Assembly: GCF_030604785.1 (NCBI RefSeq)
Contig: NZ_JAUVVF010000008.1
Location: forward strand, 19,235 to 83,234
Length of the DNA: 64,000 nucleotides
Direction of reading: 5' to 3'
DNA from: Paracoccus sp. (in: a-proteobacteria)
GTDB taxonomy: Bacteria > Pseudomonadota > Alphaproteobacteria > Rhodobacterales > Rhodobacteraceae
Every line of letters begins with the position of its first letter. Within the stretch, counting starts at the first letter, position 1. The notes beneath the pieces were generated by a model. That model had not been told where the DNA came from, did no database searches, and saw only the letters and a list, made by a program, of their open reading frames with translations. The position numbers and the translations under genes were made by a program. Of the stretch, positions 49,979 through 58,438 are shown piece by piece.

Positions 49979-51835
49979 TCAGTTCCCGGAAAGCCCCGGG
50001 GGCGGGCCCCCGAGCCCTAGCCCCATGCCGCCGCCGGACGGAGCCGGGGCAGCCGGCGCCGAAGCGTCAGGCGCGGGCGCAGTCCCGGGTGCGGGTGTGG
50101 GCGCAGGCGCGGGGGTCGGCGTCCCACCACCCAGACCGCCGCCGAGGCCGCCACCCAGTCCACCGCCAAGGCCGCCCCCCAAGCCCCCGCCGAGACCTCC
50201 ACCGAGGCCGCCGCCAAGACCACCGCCGCCGCCCATCGGGATCTCGATGCGGATATTGGTCGTGTCCACGACGGGCCCGCGGTAATGCATCACCATCTGC
50301 GGGAAGGCGATCACCGCCGCGATCATCAGGATCTGAAGCCCCACGAAGGGAGCGGCGCCGCGATAGATGTCCATCGTGCTGACCGCCTTGATCATCCGCC
50401 CCGTCACCTTGTCGCGGTAATCGCGCCGCGGCGCGACCGATCGCAGGTAGAAGAGGGCAAAGCCCACAGGCGGCGTCAGGAACGAGGTCTGCATCGTCAC
50501 GGCCAGGATCACCCCGAACCAGACCAGATCGATGCCAAGCGCGTTCGCGGCCGGGATCAGCAGCGGCACGATCACGAAGGCCAGTTCGAAGAAGTCGAGG
50601 AAGAAGGCCAGGAAGAAGATGATCGCGCAGACCACCACCAGGAAGCCGATCTCGCCCCCGGGCAGCGCGGTCATCAGGTCGCGCACCCAGATATGCCCGT
50701 TGATCGAGTAATAGGTCAGCGAAAAGACCGTGGCCCCGATCAGGATGAACATCACGAAGGACGACAGCTTGACCGTGGCCAGCAGCGCCTGATTGACCAC
50801 GCCAAGCGACAGCCGCCCCTTGAGCCCGGCCAGGACCAGCGCGCCGACCGCGCCCATCGCGCCGCCTTCGGTCGGAGTGGCGATGCCCAGGAAGATCGTG
50901 CCCAGCACCAGGAAGACCAGCGCCAGCGGCGGGATCATCACGATGATGACCTGCCGTGTCATCGGCGACAGAATGTTCAGCCCGCTGACCCGGTCGAACA
51001 GCGCCAGCAGAAGCAGCACGACCACCGTCAGCGCCGCCGCCCAGATCCCGCCATCCTGCCCGAGGGCCGAATCCAGCCAGCCGGCCGACAGCCAGTAGAA
51101 CCCGATGGCAAAGACCAGCGCCGCGATCAGCGACCACCCGCCCGAGCCGAGCGGACGCGCCTCGGGCGGCAGGGCCGGCATGGCCGAGGGGCGCAGGAAG
51201 GACATGACCAGAACGTAAAGCAGGTAGATCCCCGTCAGGACCAGCGCCGGGACCATGGCGGCCTTGTACATGTCGCCCACCGACCGGCCCAGCTGGTCGG
51301 CCAGCACGATCAGCACCAGCGAGGGCGGGATGATCTGCGCCAGCGTCCCCGAGGCCGTGATGACCCCCGAGGCCAGCCTGCGGTCATAGCCGTAGCGCAG
51401 CATGATCGGCAGCGAGATGAGACCCATCGAGATGACCGAGGCCGCGACCACGCCCGTCGTCGCCGCCAGAAGCGCGCCGACCAGCACGACCGCATAGGCC
51501 AGACCGCCCCGGATCGTGCCGAAAAGCTGGCCGATCGTGTCCAGCAGATCCTCGGCCATGCGCGAGCGTTCCAGCACGATCCCCATAAAGGTGAAGAACG
51601 GAATCGCCAGCAGCGTGTCATTGCGCATCACGCCGAAGACCCGGTCTGACAGCGCCTGAAGAAGGTTCCAGCCCAGGTTCACCTGGTCGGACAGGGGCGT
51701 CAGGAAGACGCCGAAGAAGAAGAACAGCAGACCGTTCGCGGCCAGCGCGAAGGCGATCGGATAGCCGAAGAGCAGGAAGGCGACCATCGAGAAGAACATG
51801 ATGGGCGCCAGATTGTGGGCGATGAAGTCGATCAC
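49979..51835 (-). CDS. TRAP transporter large permease (DctM) with Gly-Leu repeat tail
   Basis: Inner membrane permease of the TRAP system, 618 residues against a usual 430-600 for this large form. Many hydrophobic helices are seen, with conserved loops (PFFTFMGIVLERSRMAEDLL, GTLAQIIPPSLVLIVLADQ, GTIFLGIATPTEGGAMGA, LTPPVGFALFYLR). After the last helix (ILMIAAVIAFPQMVM) comes an 84-residue tail: GGGL repeated eight times, then a Pro/Ala stretch, then a Gly-rich end. GTG 51835 is the start, overlapping the dctQ stop (GTGA). Confidence 0.92.
   Translation of the reverse strand: MIDFIAHNLAPIMFFSMVAFLLFGYPIAFALAANGLLFFFFGVFLTPLSDQVNLGWNLLQALSDRVFGVMRNDTLLAIPFFTFMGIVLERSRMAEDLLDTIGQLFGTIRGGLAYAVVLVGALLAATTGVVAASVISMGLISLPIMLRYGYDRRLASGVITASGTLAQIIPPSLVLIVLADQLGRSVGDMYKAAMVPALVLTGIYLLYVLVMSFLRPSAMPALPPEARPLGSGGWSLIAALVFAIGFYWLSAGWLDSALGQDGGIWAAALTVVVLLLLALFDRVSGLNILSPMTRQVIIVMIPPLALVFLVLGTIFLGIATPTEGGAMGAVGALVLAGLKGRLSLGVVNQALLATVKLSSFVMFILIGATVFSLTYYSINGHIWVRDLMTALPGGEIGFLVVVCAIIFFLAFFLDFFELAFVIVPLLIPAANALGIDLVWFGVILAVTMQTSFLTPPVGFALFYLRSVAPRRDYRDKVTGRMIKAVSTMDIYRGAAPFVGLQILMIAAVIAFPQMVMHYRGPVVDTTNIRIEIPMGGGGGLGGGLGGGLGGGLGGGLGGGLGGGLGGGLGGGTPTPAPAPTPAPGTAPAPDASAPAAPAPSGGGMGLGLGGPPPGLSGN
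50123..50233 (-). repeat. GGGL-coding 12-base repeats in the DctM tail
   Basis: Eight consecutive 12-base units encode Gly-Gly-Gly-Leu. The leucine codons differ from unit to unit (CTT, CTC, TTG and CTG all occur) and glycine codons vary too, so the repeat is old at DNA level while the peptide pattern is exact. Confidence 0.9.
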
Positions 51836-52440
51836 TTGCGGCTCTCCGGGGTCTGGTCGATGCGGTCGTCCTGCATCCCTGCGGTCATCAGTTCCGCCTC
51901 GCGATGGGCGCTGTCCTGCACCGAGACGGGGTCGGGGATCAGGCCGCGCATCACGGCGATCTTCTTGAACAATTCGGAAAGCCCTTGGAAATACAGCAGG
52001 ATGAAGCCCGCCAGCAGCGCGGCTTTCGCGGGCCAGATGATCAGCCCGCCCGCATTCATCGACACCTCGCCCGCATTCCACGACCGCATCAGCGAGGGCT
52101 GGACCAGCCAGATCATGATCCCGGTGAAGGGCAGCAGGAACAGCAGCGTCCCCAGCAGGTCGATCCAGTGCTGCACGCGGCGCGACCAGCGGCCATAGAT
52201 GATGTCGATGCGGATATGCTCGTTCTCAAGCAGCGTCCATGCGGCGGCCAGCATGAAGGCCGTGCCGAACAGATACCATTGCAGTTCCAGCCAGGCATTG
52301 GACGACATGCTGAAAACCTTGCGCACCACGGCATTGACCGCGCTGACAAGGATGGCGGCAAGGATCAGCCAGGCGACCGACTTGCCAATCACGGTTGTCA
52401 CGCGATCGATCGCGCGCGATACGGCCAACAGCCCGTACAT
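51832..52440 (-). CDS. TRAP transporter small permease (DctQ)
   Basis: A 202-residue membrane protein with four hydrophobic segments. Typical DctQ motifs are present: WLELQWYLFGTAFMLAAAWTLLENEHIRIDI and a GLIIWPAKAALLAGFILLYFQGLSE helix. ATG 52440 has GGGAGG nine bases upstream; a longer reading from 52500 is unsupported. It is translationally coupled to dctM. The matching binding protein is the convergent takP-like gene. Confidence 0.92.
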   Translation of the reverse strand: MYGLLAVSRAIDRVTTVIGKSVAWLILAAILVSAVNAVVRKVFSMSSNAWLELQWYLFGTAFMLAAAWTLLENEHIRIDIIYGRWSRRVQHWIDLLGTLLFLLPFTGIMIWLVQPSLMRSWNAGEVSMNAGGLIIWPAKAALLAGFILLYFQGLSELFKKIAVMRGLIPDPVSVQDSAHREAELMTAGMQDDRIDQTPESRK

Positions 52441-52576
52441 TGTTGTCCTCCCTCTGGCGCGGGCCGGTATGGCCGACCGGTTGTTCCGGCTTATGCGCAT
52501 CCCTCCGGCCTAAGCCGGATGCGGTCACCGGTCAAGTTCCTCGCGGCGGGCAGGGCGCGGCCCGTCGGCGCGATGC

Positions 52577-53299
52577 TCAAACCAGCAGCGCCAGCGCGAC
52601 CAGCGCCGCCGTTTCCGCAAGGATGACCCCCGCGCCCAGCACATCGCCCGTCTGCCCGCCCAGCAGCCGCCGCGCCCGCCGCGCCACCGCCGCCGCCGCC
52701 ACACCCGCCGCGACCAGCGCCGCCAGCGCAGGAAGCAGGGGCAGGACCGCCAGCGCCGGCACCGCCACCAGAGCGATCACGACCAGCAGGGCCGATGCCC
52801 GCGGGCTGCCCGCATCATGGCCCAGACCATCCGGGCGCGCGGGCGGCAAAGCGCGCATCAGTCCGACCGCCGCCGCCCTGCCCGCTGCGGCCGAGGCGAC
52901 CAGGGCCAGCGGCCCCAGCATCGACAACGCCGCCAGACGCAGCCCGTAGCAGGCCAGCAGCGCCGAGGCGCCATAGGCGCCGATGGTCGAATCGCGCATG
53001 ATCCGCAGCCGCTCGTCCGTGCTGCGCCCTCCCCCGGCATCGGCGAAATCGGCCAGCGCGTCCTCGTGCAGCGCGCCGGTCAGCCAGACCAGCAGCGCCA
53101 GCGCCAGCGCGGCGGGCAGAAGCCCCTGCCCGAACCACCACAGCGGCAGCGCCGCGATGGCGCCGATGACGGCGCCCGCCAGCGGAAAGGCCCACAGCGC
53201 CGCGCCAAGCGGCAGGACCTGCGGCGGCAGGAAGCGGTCAAGAGGCAGGCGGCTGAGAAAGACCAGCGCCAGGACAAGTTGCTGTGCCCTAGCCCGCAA
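52577..53299 (-). CDS. cobS: Adenosylcobinamide-GDP ribazoletransferase (cobalamin synthase)
   Basis: Membrane enzyme joining adenosylcobinamide-GDP to alpha-ribazole(-P), the last chemical assembly of B12. The 240 residues have FLSRLPL near the N-terminus, the active-site motif TGALHEDALADFADAGGG and DSTIGAYG, with multiple hydrophobic helices. The only N-terminal start that retains the conserved region is TTG 53299, inside the end of cobT (11-base overlap), with GAGG upstream. Confidence 0.93.
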   Translation of the reverse strand: MRARAQQLVLALVFLSRLPLDRFLPPQVLPLGAALWAFPLAGAVIGAIAALPLWWFGQGLLPAALALALLVWLTGALHEDALADFADAGGGRSTDERLRIMRDSTIGAYGASALLACYGLRLAALSMLGPLALVASAAAGRAAAVGLMRALPPARPDGLGHDAGSPRASALLVVIALVAVPALAVLPLLPALAALVAAGVAAAAVARRARRLLGGQTGDVLGAGVILAETAALVALALLV

Positions 53300-54245
53300 T
53301 GCCCGCCTCGGCGAAGGTGGCCATGCCGTTGTGACATTCCAGCGCCGCGCGCAGCACCATCAGCGCGACCGCCGCGCCCGAGCCCTCGCCCAGCCGCATG
53401 TCCAGCGACAGGACGGGCTGCATGGCAAGCGCGGCGATCAGGCGGCGATGGCCCGGCTCGGCGCTTTCGTGGCCGATCAGGCAGTGATCCAGCGCCCCCT
53501 TGTCGTCACGCGTCAGCACCGATGCCGCCGCCGAGCAGATGAAGCCGTCGAGGATCACGGGAATGCCCGCCTCTCGCGCGCGCAGGATCGCGCCGCAGAT
53601 CGCCGCCTGTTCGCGCCCGCCAAAGGCCGCAAGCGTCTCTGCCGTGGTCGATGGGGCGTGGCGCGCCAGCCCCTCGGCCACGGTGAGCGTCTTGCGGGCC
53701 AGCACGTCGCCCGCGGCACCGGTGCCGGGGCCGACCCAATCCTCGGCCCGGCCCCCGAAAACCGCAGCCGCCAAGGCCGCCGAGACGGCGGAATTGCCGA
53801 TCCCCATCTCGCCCAGGATCAGGATGTCGGCATCCGGATCTACGGCATCGGCGCCCGCCTGCATGGCCTGGGCGACCTCGGCCGCCTCCATGGCCGGGCC
53901 TTGGGTGAAATCGGCGGTCGGGCGGTCCAGATCCAGCGCATGGACCGACAGATCGGCCCCCGCCACGCGGCAAAGCTGGTTGATCGCCGCCCCGCCCGCG
54001 CGGAAATTCTCGACCATCGCCTGTGTCACCGAAACCGGAAAGGGAGAGATCCCGCGCGCCGCGATGCCGTGATTGCCCGCAAAGACCAGCGCCTGCGCCC
54101 TGTCGATGCGCGGCCTGTCGCGCCCCTGCCAGCCCGCCATGAAGACCGCCAGATCCTCGAGCCGGCCAAGCGAGCCGGGGGGCTTGGTCAGTTCGGCCTG
54201 CCGCGCGCGGGCGGCATTGGCCGCGCTTTCGTCAAACTGGCGCAT
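53289..54245 (-). CDS. cobT: Nicotinate-nucleotide-dimethylbenzimidazole phosphoribosyltransferase
   Basis: Makes alpha-ribazole-5'-phosphate from DMB and nicotinate mononucleotide. The 318-residue product has KPPGSLGRLEDLA, FAGNHGIAARGISPFP, GEMGIGNS, WVGPGTGA and GFICSAAA, with the catalytic Glu in RLGEGSGAA near the end. ATG 54245 is favoured over 54254 because AAAGG lies nine bases ahead of it. It overlaps cobU by 14 bases and cobS by 11, a tightly coupled trio. Confidence 0.95.
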   Translation of the reverse strand: MRQFDESAANAARARQAELTKPPGSLGRLEDLAVFMAGWQGRDRPRIDRAQALVFAGNHGIAARGISPFPVSVTQAMVENFRAGGAAINQLCRVAGADLSVHALDLDRPTADFTQGPAMEAAEVAQAMQAGADAVDPDADILILGEMGIGNSAVSAALAAAVFGGRAEDWVGPGTGAAGDVLARKTLTVAEGLARHAPSTTAETLAAFGGREQAAICGAILRAREAGIPVILDGFICSAAASVLTRDDKGALDHCLIGHESAEPGHRRLIAALAMQPVLSLDMRLGEGSGAAVALMVLRAALECHNGMATFAEAGIAG

Positions 54246-54771
54246 CAGGATCATCCTTTCCCGGTTTCAGTCTCAGCCCCTGCCCGGCTGCGGCCAGCCA
54301 GACCTCGTGGGCGATGGCGGCCACGGCCTGGTTCATCAACCCGTGATCGTCACGGAATCGCCGCGTCAGCGGGTCCATCGGCACGATGCCCTGCCCCAGT
54401 TCGTTCGTGACCAGCACGACAGGACAGGATTGCTGACGTAACGTCACAGCCAATGCGCCGAAATCCGCCTGACCCCGGTGGTTGGACAGCCACAGCGTCA
54501 GGCAATCGACCAGCCGCGCCCCCTGCCCGTCGCTGTCGGAAAGCGCCCGGCACAGGTCCAGCGGTTCCTCGATCGTGGTCCAGCCCTGGCCGCGACGCCG
54601 TTGATGTCGCGCGATTCTTTCCGACATCTCGCTATCGCGCGCCTCGGCCGTGGCGATGTAGATCAGGGGCAGCCCATGGCGCGCCAGCAGGCGTTCGGCC
54701 AGATCGGACTTGCCCGACCGCGCGCCGCCCGTGACCAGCGTGATATGTCCGTTCGCTTCCATGGGCCGCAT
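54232..54771 (-). CDS. cobU: Adenosylcobinamide kinase / adenosylcobinamide-phosphate guanylyltransferase
   Basis: Bifunctional enzyme that phosphorylates and then GMP-activates adenosylcobinamide. The 179 residues begin with the P-loop VTGGARSGKSDLAE, then YIATAEARDSEM, the active His in RIARHQRRRGQGW, and VLVTNELGQGIVPMDPLTRRFRD. ATG 54771 or 54762 may be the start; the longer frame upstream crosses the divergent oppA promoter. First gene of cobU-cobT-cobS. I saw no B12 riboswitch in the 121-base gap. Confidence 0.94.
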   Translation of the reverse strand: MRPMEANGHITLVTGGARSGKSDLAERLLARHGLPLIYIATAEARDSEMSERIARHQRRRGQGWTTIEEPLDLCRALSDSDGQGARLVDCLTLWLSNHRGQADFGALAVTLRQQSCPVVLVTNELGQGIVPMDPLTRRFRDDHGLMNQAVAAIAHEVWLAAAGQGLRLKPGKDDPDAPV

Positions 54772-54892
54772 CTGTTCCACAGCTTGCCCGGCCTGTGAAG
54801 CGGGAATGCGTCTTGCCGAAGACGCCGAGTTGCATAATGTGCACCCTATTCCGGTGCAGAAGACACCGACACACAACTTGGAGGAGTTGGAG

Positions 54893-56494
54893 ATGAAACG
54901 CTTCGTCCTGACCACGGCGCTGGCCGCCACCCTGGCCATGCCCGCCTTTGCCGTTCAGCCCGCCGAGGGCGAGACCCTGGCCGAGAACCAGACCTATACC
55001 TACTGGCTGCTGGACGCGATCAAGTCGCTGGACCCGGCCAAGAACACCGATGTCGAGGGTTCGGACGCCCTGCGCTCGCTGTTCGAGGGGCTGATGACCG
55101 AGGACGCCGAGGGCAACATGGTCCCCGGCGTGGCCGAGGATTACGAGGTCAGCGAGGACGGCCTGACCTACACCTTCACGCTGCGCGAGGCGAACTGGTC
55201 GGATGGCAGCCCCGTCACGGCGGATGATTTCGTCTTTGCTTGGCAGCGCGTCGTGACGCCCGCCACCGCATCCGAATACGCCTGGTACATGGAGCTGATG
55301 AACGTCGCCAACGCGACCCAGATCATCGCGGGCGAGATGGAGCCGGCCGAACTGGGCGTGCGCGCGCTCGACGACCGCACGCTGGAGGTGACGCTGACCG
55401 CGCCCACCCCCTATTTCCTGAACACCCTGTCGCATGCCACGACCTATCCCGTGCCGCGGGCCGTGGTCGAGGAACATGGCGACAACTGGACCCGTCCCGG
55501 CACTCTGGTCGGCAACGGCGCCTTCACGCTGGCCAGCCACAATCTGGGCGTCGAGATTGTCTTCCAGAAGAACCCCGAATACTGGGATGCCGACAATGTC
55601 GTGATGGAGACCGTGCGCGGCGTCACCGTGAACGACAACAACGTCGCCCTGACCCGCTATCAGGCGGGCGAGCTGGACCGCGTGCAGATCCCGGCCGGCC
55701 AGTTCCCGCGCCTGTCCGAGCAATTCCCCGATCAGGCGGTCTCGGTCCCCTATGGCTGCTCTTACGCCTATGTGTTCAACCTGTCCGACAAGGGCCCCGA
55801 GGCGCTGAAGGACCAGCGCGTCCGCGAGGCGATGGCCCTGTCGCTGAACCGCGAGGTGATGGTCGACCAGATCCTGCAGGGTGGCCAGCGCGCGGCCTAT
55901 ACCTGGACGCATTGGGCGATCAACGGCTTCGCCGAGCCCGAGGGCGGCATGGCCGACATGCCTTACGAGGCCCGCGTCGAGCGCGCGCGCGAGCTGCTGG
56001 AGGAAGCCGGCTACGGCCCGCAGAACCCGGTCCGCCTGACGCTGCAATACAACACCGACGAGAATCACCGCCTGCTGGCCATCGCGGCGCAGCAATTCTG
56101 GCGCCCGCTCGGCATCGAGATCACGCTGAACAACGTGGAATGGGCGGTCCATACCGACCGCCTGCAGAACCAGGATTTCGAGATCGCGCGTTATGCATGG
56201 TGCGCCGACTACAACGAGGCCTCGACCTTCCTCGACTGGTTCCGCACCGACGGCTACAACAGCGGCAAGTGGTCGAACGCGGAATTCGACGAATTGCTGG
56301 CCGAGGCCCGCACCGCCGATGACACGACGCCGCTCTACCGCCGCGCCGAGGAAATCCTGGCCGCCGAGGTTCCCGCGACCTGGGTCTACCACTACGCCAA
56401 GGTGGACATGATCAACCCGGCGATCCGCGGCCTGCCGCGCGAGAACCTGCTGAACACCTGGTACGCCAAGGACCTGTATCGCGTCGCCGAATAA
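54893..56494 (+). CDS. oppA: Peptide ABC transporter substrate-binding protein OppA
   Basis: Periplasmic oligopeptide receptor, 533 residues. It has a Sec signal peptide (LTTALAATLAMPAFA) without a lipobox. SBP family 5 motifs include LDPAKNTDVEGSDALRSLFEGL, YTFTLREANWSDGSPVTADDFVFAWQR and LVGNGAFTLASH. GGAGGAGTTGGAG precedes ATG 54893. A strong hairpin at 56517-56542 separates it from the permease genes. A small inverted repeat (TGCACC/GGTGCA at 54840-54858) lies in its leader. Confidence 0.94.
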   Translation: MKRFVLTTALAATLAMPAFAVQPAEGETLAENQTYTYWLLDAIKSLDPAKNTDVEGSDALRSLFEGLMTEDAEGNMVPGVAEDYEVSEDGLTYTFTLREANWSDGSPVTADDFVFAWQRVVTPATASEYAWYMELMNVANATQIIAGEMEPAELGVRALDDRTLEVTLTAPTPYFLNTLSHATTYPVPRAVVEEHGDNWTRPGTLVGNGAFTLASHNLGVEIVFQKNPEYWDADNVVMETVRGVTVNDNNVALTRYQAGELDRVQIPAGQFPRLSEQFPDQAVSVPYGCSYAYVFNLSDKGPEALKDQRVREAMALSLNREVMVDQILQGGQRAAYTWTHWAINGFAEPEGGMADMPYEARVERARELLEEAGYGPQNPVRLTLQYNTDENHRLLAIAAQQFWRPLGIEITLNNVEWAVHTDRLQNQDFEIARYAWCADYNEASTFLDWFRTDGYNSGKWSNAEFDELLAEARTADDTTPLYRRAEEILAAEVPATWVYHYAKVDMINPAIRGLPRENLLNTWYAKDLYRVAE

Positions 56495-56516
56495 GGCGTC
56501 CTGTCTGTCGTGATCG

Positions 56517-56542
56517 GCCGGGGCGGTGCTTACCGTCCCGGC
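56517..56542 (+). terminator. Intra-operon attenuating terminator between oppA and oppB
   Basis: An 11-base stem with one G-T wobble (GCCGGGGCGGT/ACCGTCCCGGC), loop GCTT and a TTTCGGTTTT tail, 22 bases after oppA. Partial read-through would give more binding protein than permease. Confidence 0.8.
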
Positions 56543-56582
56543 TTTCGGTTTTCCGGTTCCTTCCGCAGGAAAGGCCCTTGCC

Positions 56583-57506
56583 ATGTTCGGATTCGTGCTT
56601 CGACGACTGGCGGTGGCGATCCCCACGCTGCTTTTGCTGATCGTCTTTTCCTTCGTCCTGATGAGCCTTGCGCCGGGCGGCCCCTTCACGGGCGAACGCG
56701 CGCTGCCCCCCGCCGTCCTTGCCAATCTCGAGGCGCAATACGGCCTGAACGAGCCTCTCTGGCGGCAGATCTGGAACTATGTCTGGAACATCGTCGTCCA
56801 TTTCGATTTCGGCCCCAGCTTCGTCTATCCCGACCGCAGCGTGAACGAACTGATCGCCGCGGGCTTTCCGGTGACGCTGACCTATGGCGCGCTGTCCTTC
56901 GTGGCGGCGGTGGTGCTGGGCGTGTCGCTTGGGGTCGTGGCGGCGATCTGGCACAATTCCTGGCTGGATTACCTGGCGGTCGGCATCTCGATCGGCGCGC
57001 AGGTCCTGCCGAATTTCGTCATGGCGCCGCTGTTGGTCTTGGTCTTCACGCTCTGGTATCGCCTCCTGCCCGGCGGCGGCTGGAGCTTCAACGACCCCTC
57101 GTTCTGGATCATGCCGGTCATCGCGCTGTCGACCAGCTACATGGCCTCGATCGCGCGGATAACCCGGTCCTCGATGCTCGAGGTGCTGGGCAGCAACCAC
57201 ATCCGCACGGCCCGCGCCAAGGGAATGCCCGAGCATCGCGTCATCCTGCGCCATGCGCTGAAGCCTGCCATGCTGCCCGTGATCAGCTATCTCGGCCCGG
57301 TCTTCGTGTCGATGATCACCGGCTCGGTCGTGATCGACATCTATTTCTCGACCGGCGGGATCGGCAAGGCGTTCGTGGATAGCGCGCTGAACCGGGACTA
57401 TGCCGTGATGATGGGCGTGACGATCCTGATCGGGGCGCTGACCATCCTCTTCAACCTTCTCGTCGATGTGCTTTACGCATGGATCGACCCCAAGATCAGG
57501 TATTGA
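56583..57506 (+). CDS. oppB: Peptide ABC transporter permease OppB
   Basis: Inner membrane permease of 307 residues, MFGFVLRRLAVAIPTLLLL at the start, six hydrophobic segments and the EAA loop for ATPase contact (HIRTARAKGMPEHRVILRHALKPAMLP). GGAAAGG precedes ATG 56583. oppC begins four bases after its stop. Confidence 0.95.
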   Translation: MFGFVLRRLAVAIPTLLLLIVFSFVLMSLAPGGPFTGERALPPAVLANLEAQYGLNEPLWRQIWNYVWNIVVHFDFGPSFVYPDRSVNELIAAGFPVTLTYGALSFVAAVVLGVSLGVVAAIWHNSWLDYLAVGISIGAQVLPNFVMAPLLVLVFTLWYRLLPGGGWSFNDPSFWIMPVIALSTSYMASIARITRSSMLEVLGSNHIRTARAKGMPEHRVILRHALKPAMLPVISYLGPVFVSMITGSVVIDIYFSTGGIGKAFVDSALNRDYAVMMGVTILIGALTILFNLLVDVLYAWIDPKIRY

Positions 57507-57510
57507 TCCC

Positions 57511-58437
57511 ATGGTCATCGATCAACAGAAGATGCAATCGCTCTCGGCCCGGATGGTCGAGGCCGAGGTGAAGGGCCGCAGCCCTTGGGCCGATGCCCGG
57601 CGGCGGTTCTTCCGCAACCGGGCCGCGATGCTGGGCCTGACGATCCTGGTCCTGGTGACGCTGTTTGCGCTGTTCGGCGGCGCCTTCGCGCAATGGTCCA
57701 ACGAAGAGCTGGATTTCAGCGTCATGGGCCGCGTGGCCGAACTGGGCGCGCCCTCGCTGGCCAATGGCCACTACTTCGGCACCGACAATCTGGGCCGCGA
57801 CCTTTACGCCCGCACGGTGCAGGGCACGCAGATCAGCCTGATGGTGGGCGTCGTCGGCGCGGCCATCGCGGTGATCGTCGGCACGCTTTACGGCGCGACG
57901 GCGGGCTATATCGGCGGGCGCACCGACCAGATCATGATGCGGGCGGTCGATATCCTGATGTCGATCCCCTACATGTTCGTGCTGATCCTGCTCTTGGTGA
58001 TGTTCGGCCGGTCCATGTCGATGCTGTTTCTGGGCATCGGCCTGATCTCGTGGCTGGACATGAGCCGGATCGTCCGCGGCCAGACACTGAGCCTGAAGAA
58101 CCGCGAATTCGTCGAGGCGGCCCGCGCGACGGGCGTGTCGTCCTTCCGCATCATCATCCGCCATATCGTGCCGAACCTTCTGGGCGTCGTCGCGGTCTAC
58201 GCCACGCTGCTGGTGCCGCTGATGATCCTGACGGAGAGCTTCATCAGCTTCCTAGGCCTCGGCGTGCAGGAACCCCTGACCTCGTGGGGGGCGCTTATCT
58301 CGGAAGGGGCAGGCACGATGAACTATGGCACGCTGTGGCAGCTGGCCTTCCCGCTGTTCTTCTTCGTCATCACCCTGTTCGGGTTCTTCTTCGTGGGCGA
58401 CGGCCTGCGGGACGCCCTTGACCCGAAGGAGCGCTGA
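57511..58437 (+). CDS. oppC: Peptide ABC transporter permease OppC
   Basis: Second permease, 308 residues, with the OppC-type N-terminal extension (about 40 residues) before the first helix, FGTDNLGRDLYARTVQG, and the EAA loop FVEAARATGVSSFRIIIRHIVPN. ATG 57511 is the first credible start after oppB. oppD starts one base after its stop. Confidence 0.95.
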   Translation: MVIDQQKMQSLSARMVEAEVKGRSPWADARRRFFRNRAAMLGLTILVLVTLFALFGGAFAQWSNEELDFSVMGRVAELGAPSLANGHYFGTDNLGRDLYARTVQGTQISLMVGVVGAAIAVIVGTLYGATAGYIGGRTDQIMMRAVDILMSIPYMFVLILLLVMFGRSMSMLFLGIGLISWLDMSRIVRGQTLSLKNREFVEAARATGVSSFRIIIRHIVPNLLGVVAVYATLLVPLMILTESFISFLGLGVQEPLTSWGALISEGAGTMNYGTLWQLAFPLFFFVITLFGFFFVGDGLRDALDPKER

Positions 58438-58438
58438 G

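Noticed and set aside
54772..54892. Possible B12 riboswitch upstream of cobU
   Set aside because: The gap is only 121 bases, shared with the oppA promoter, and has none of the conserved boxes.
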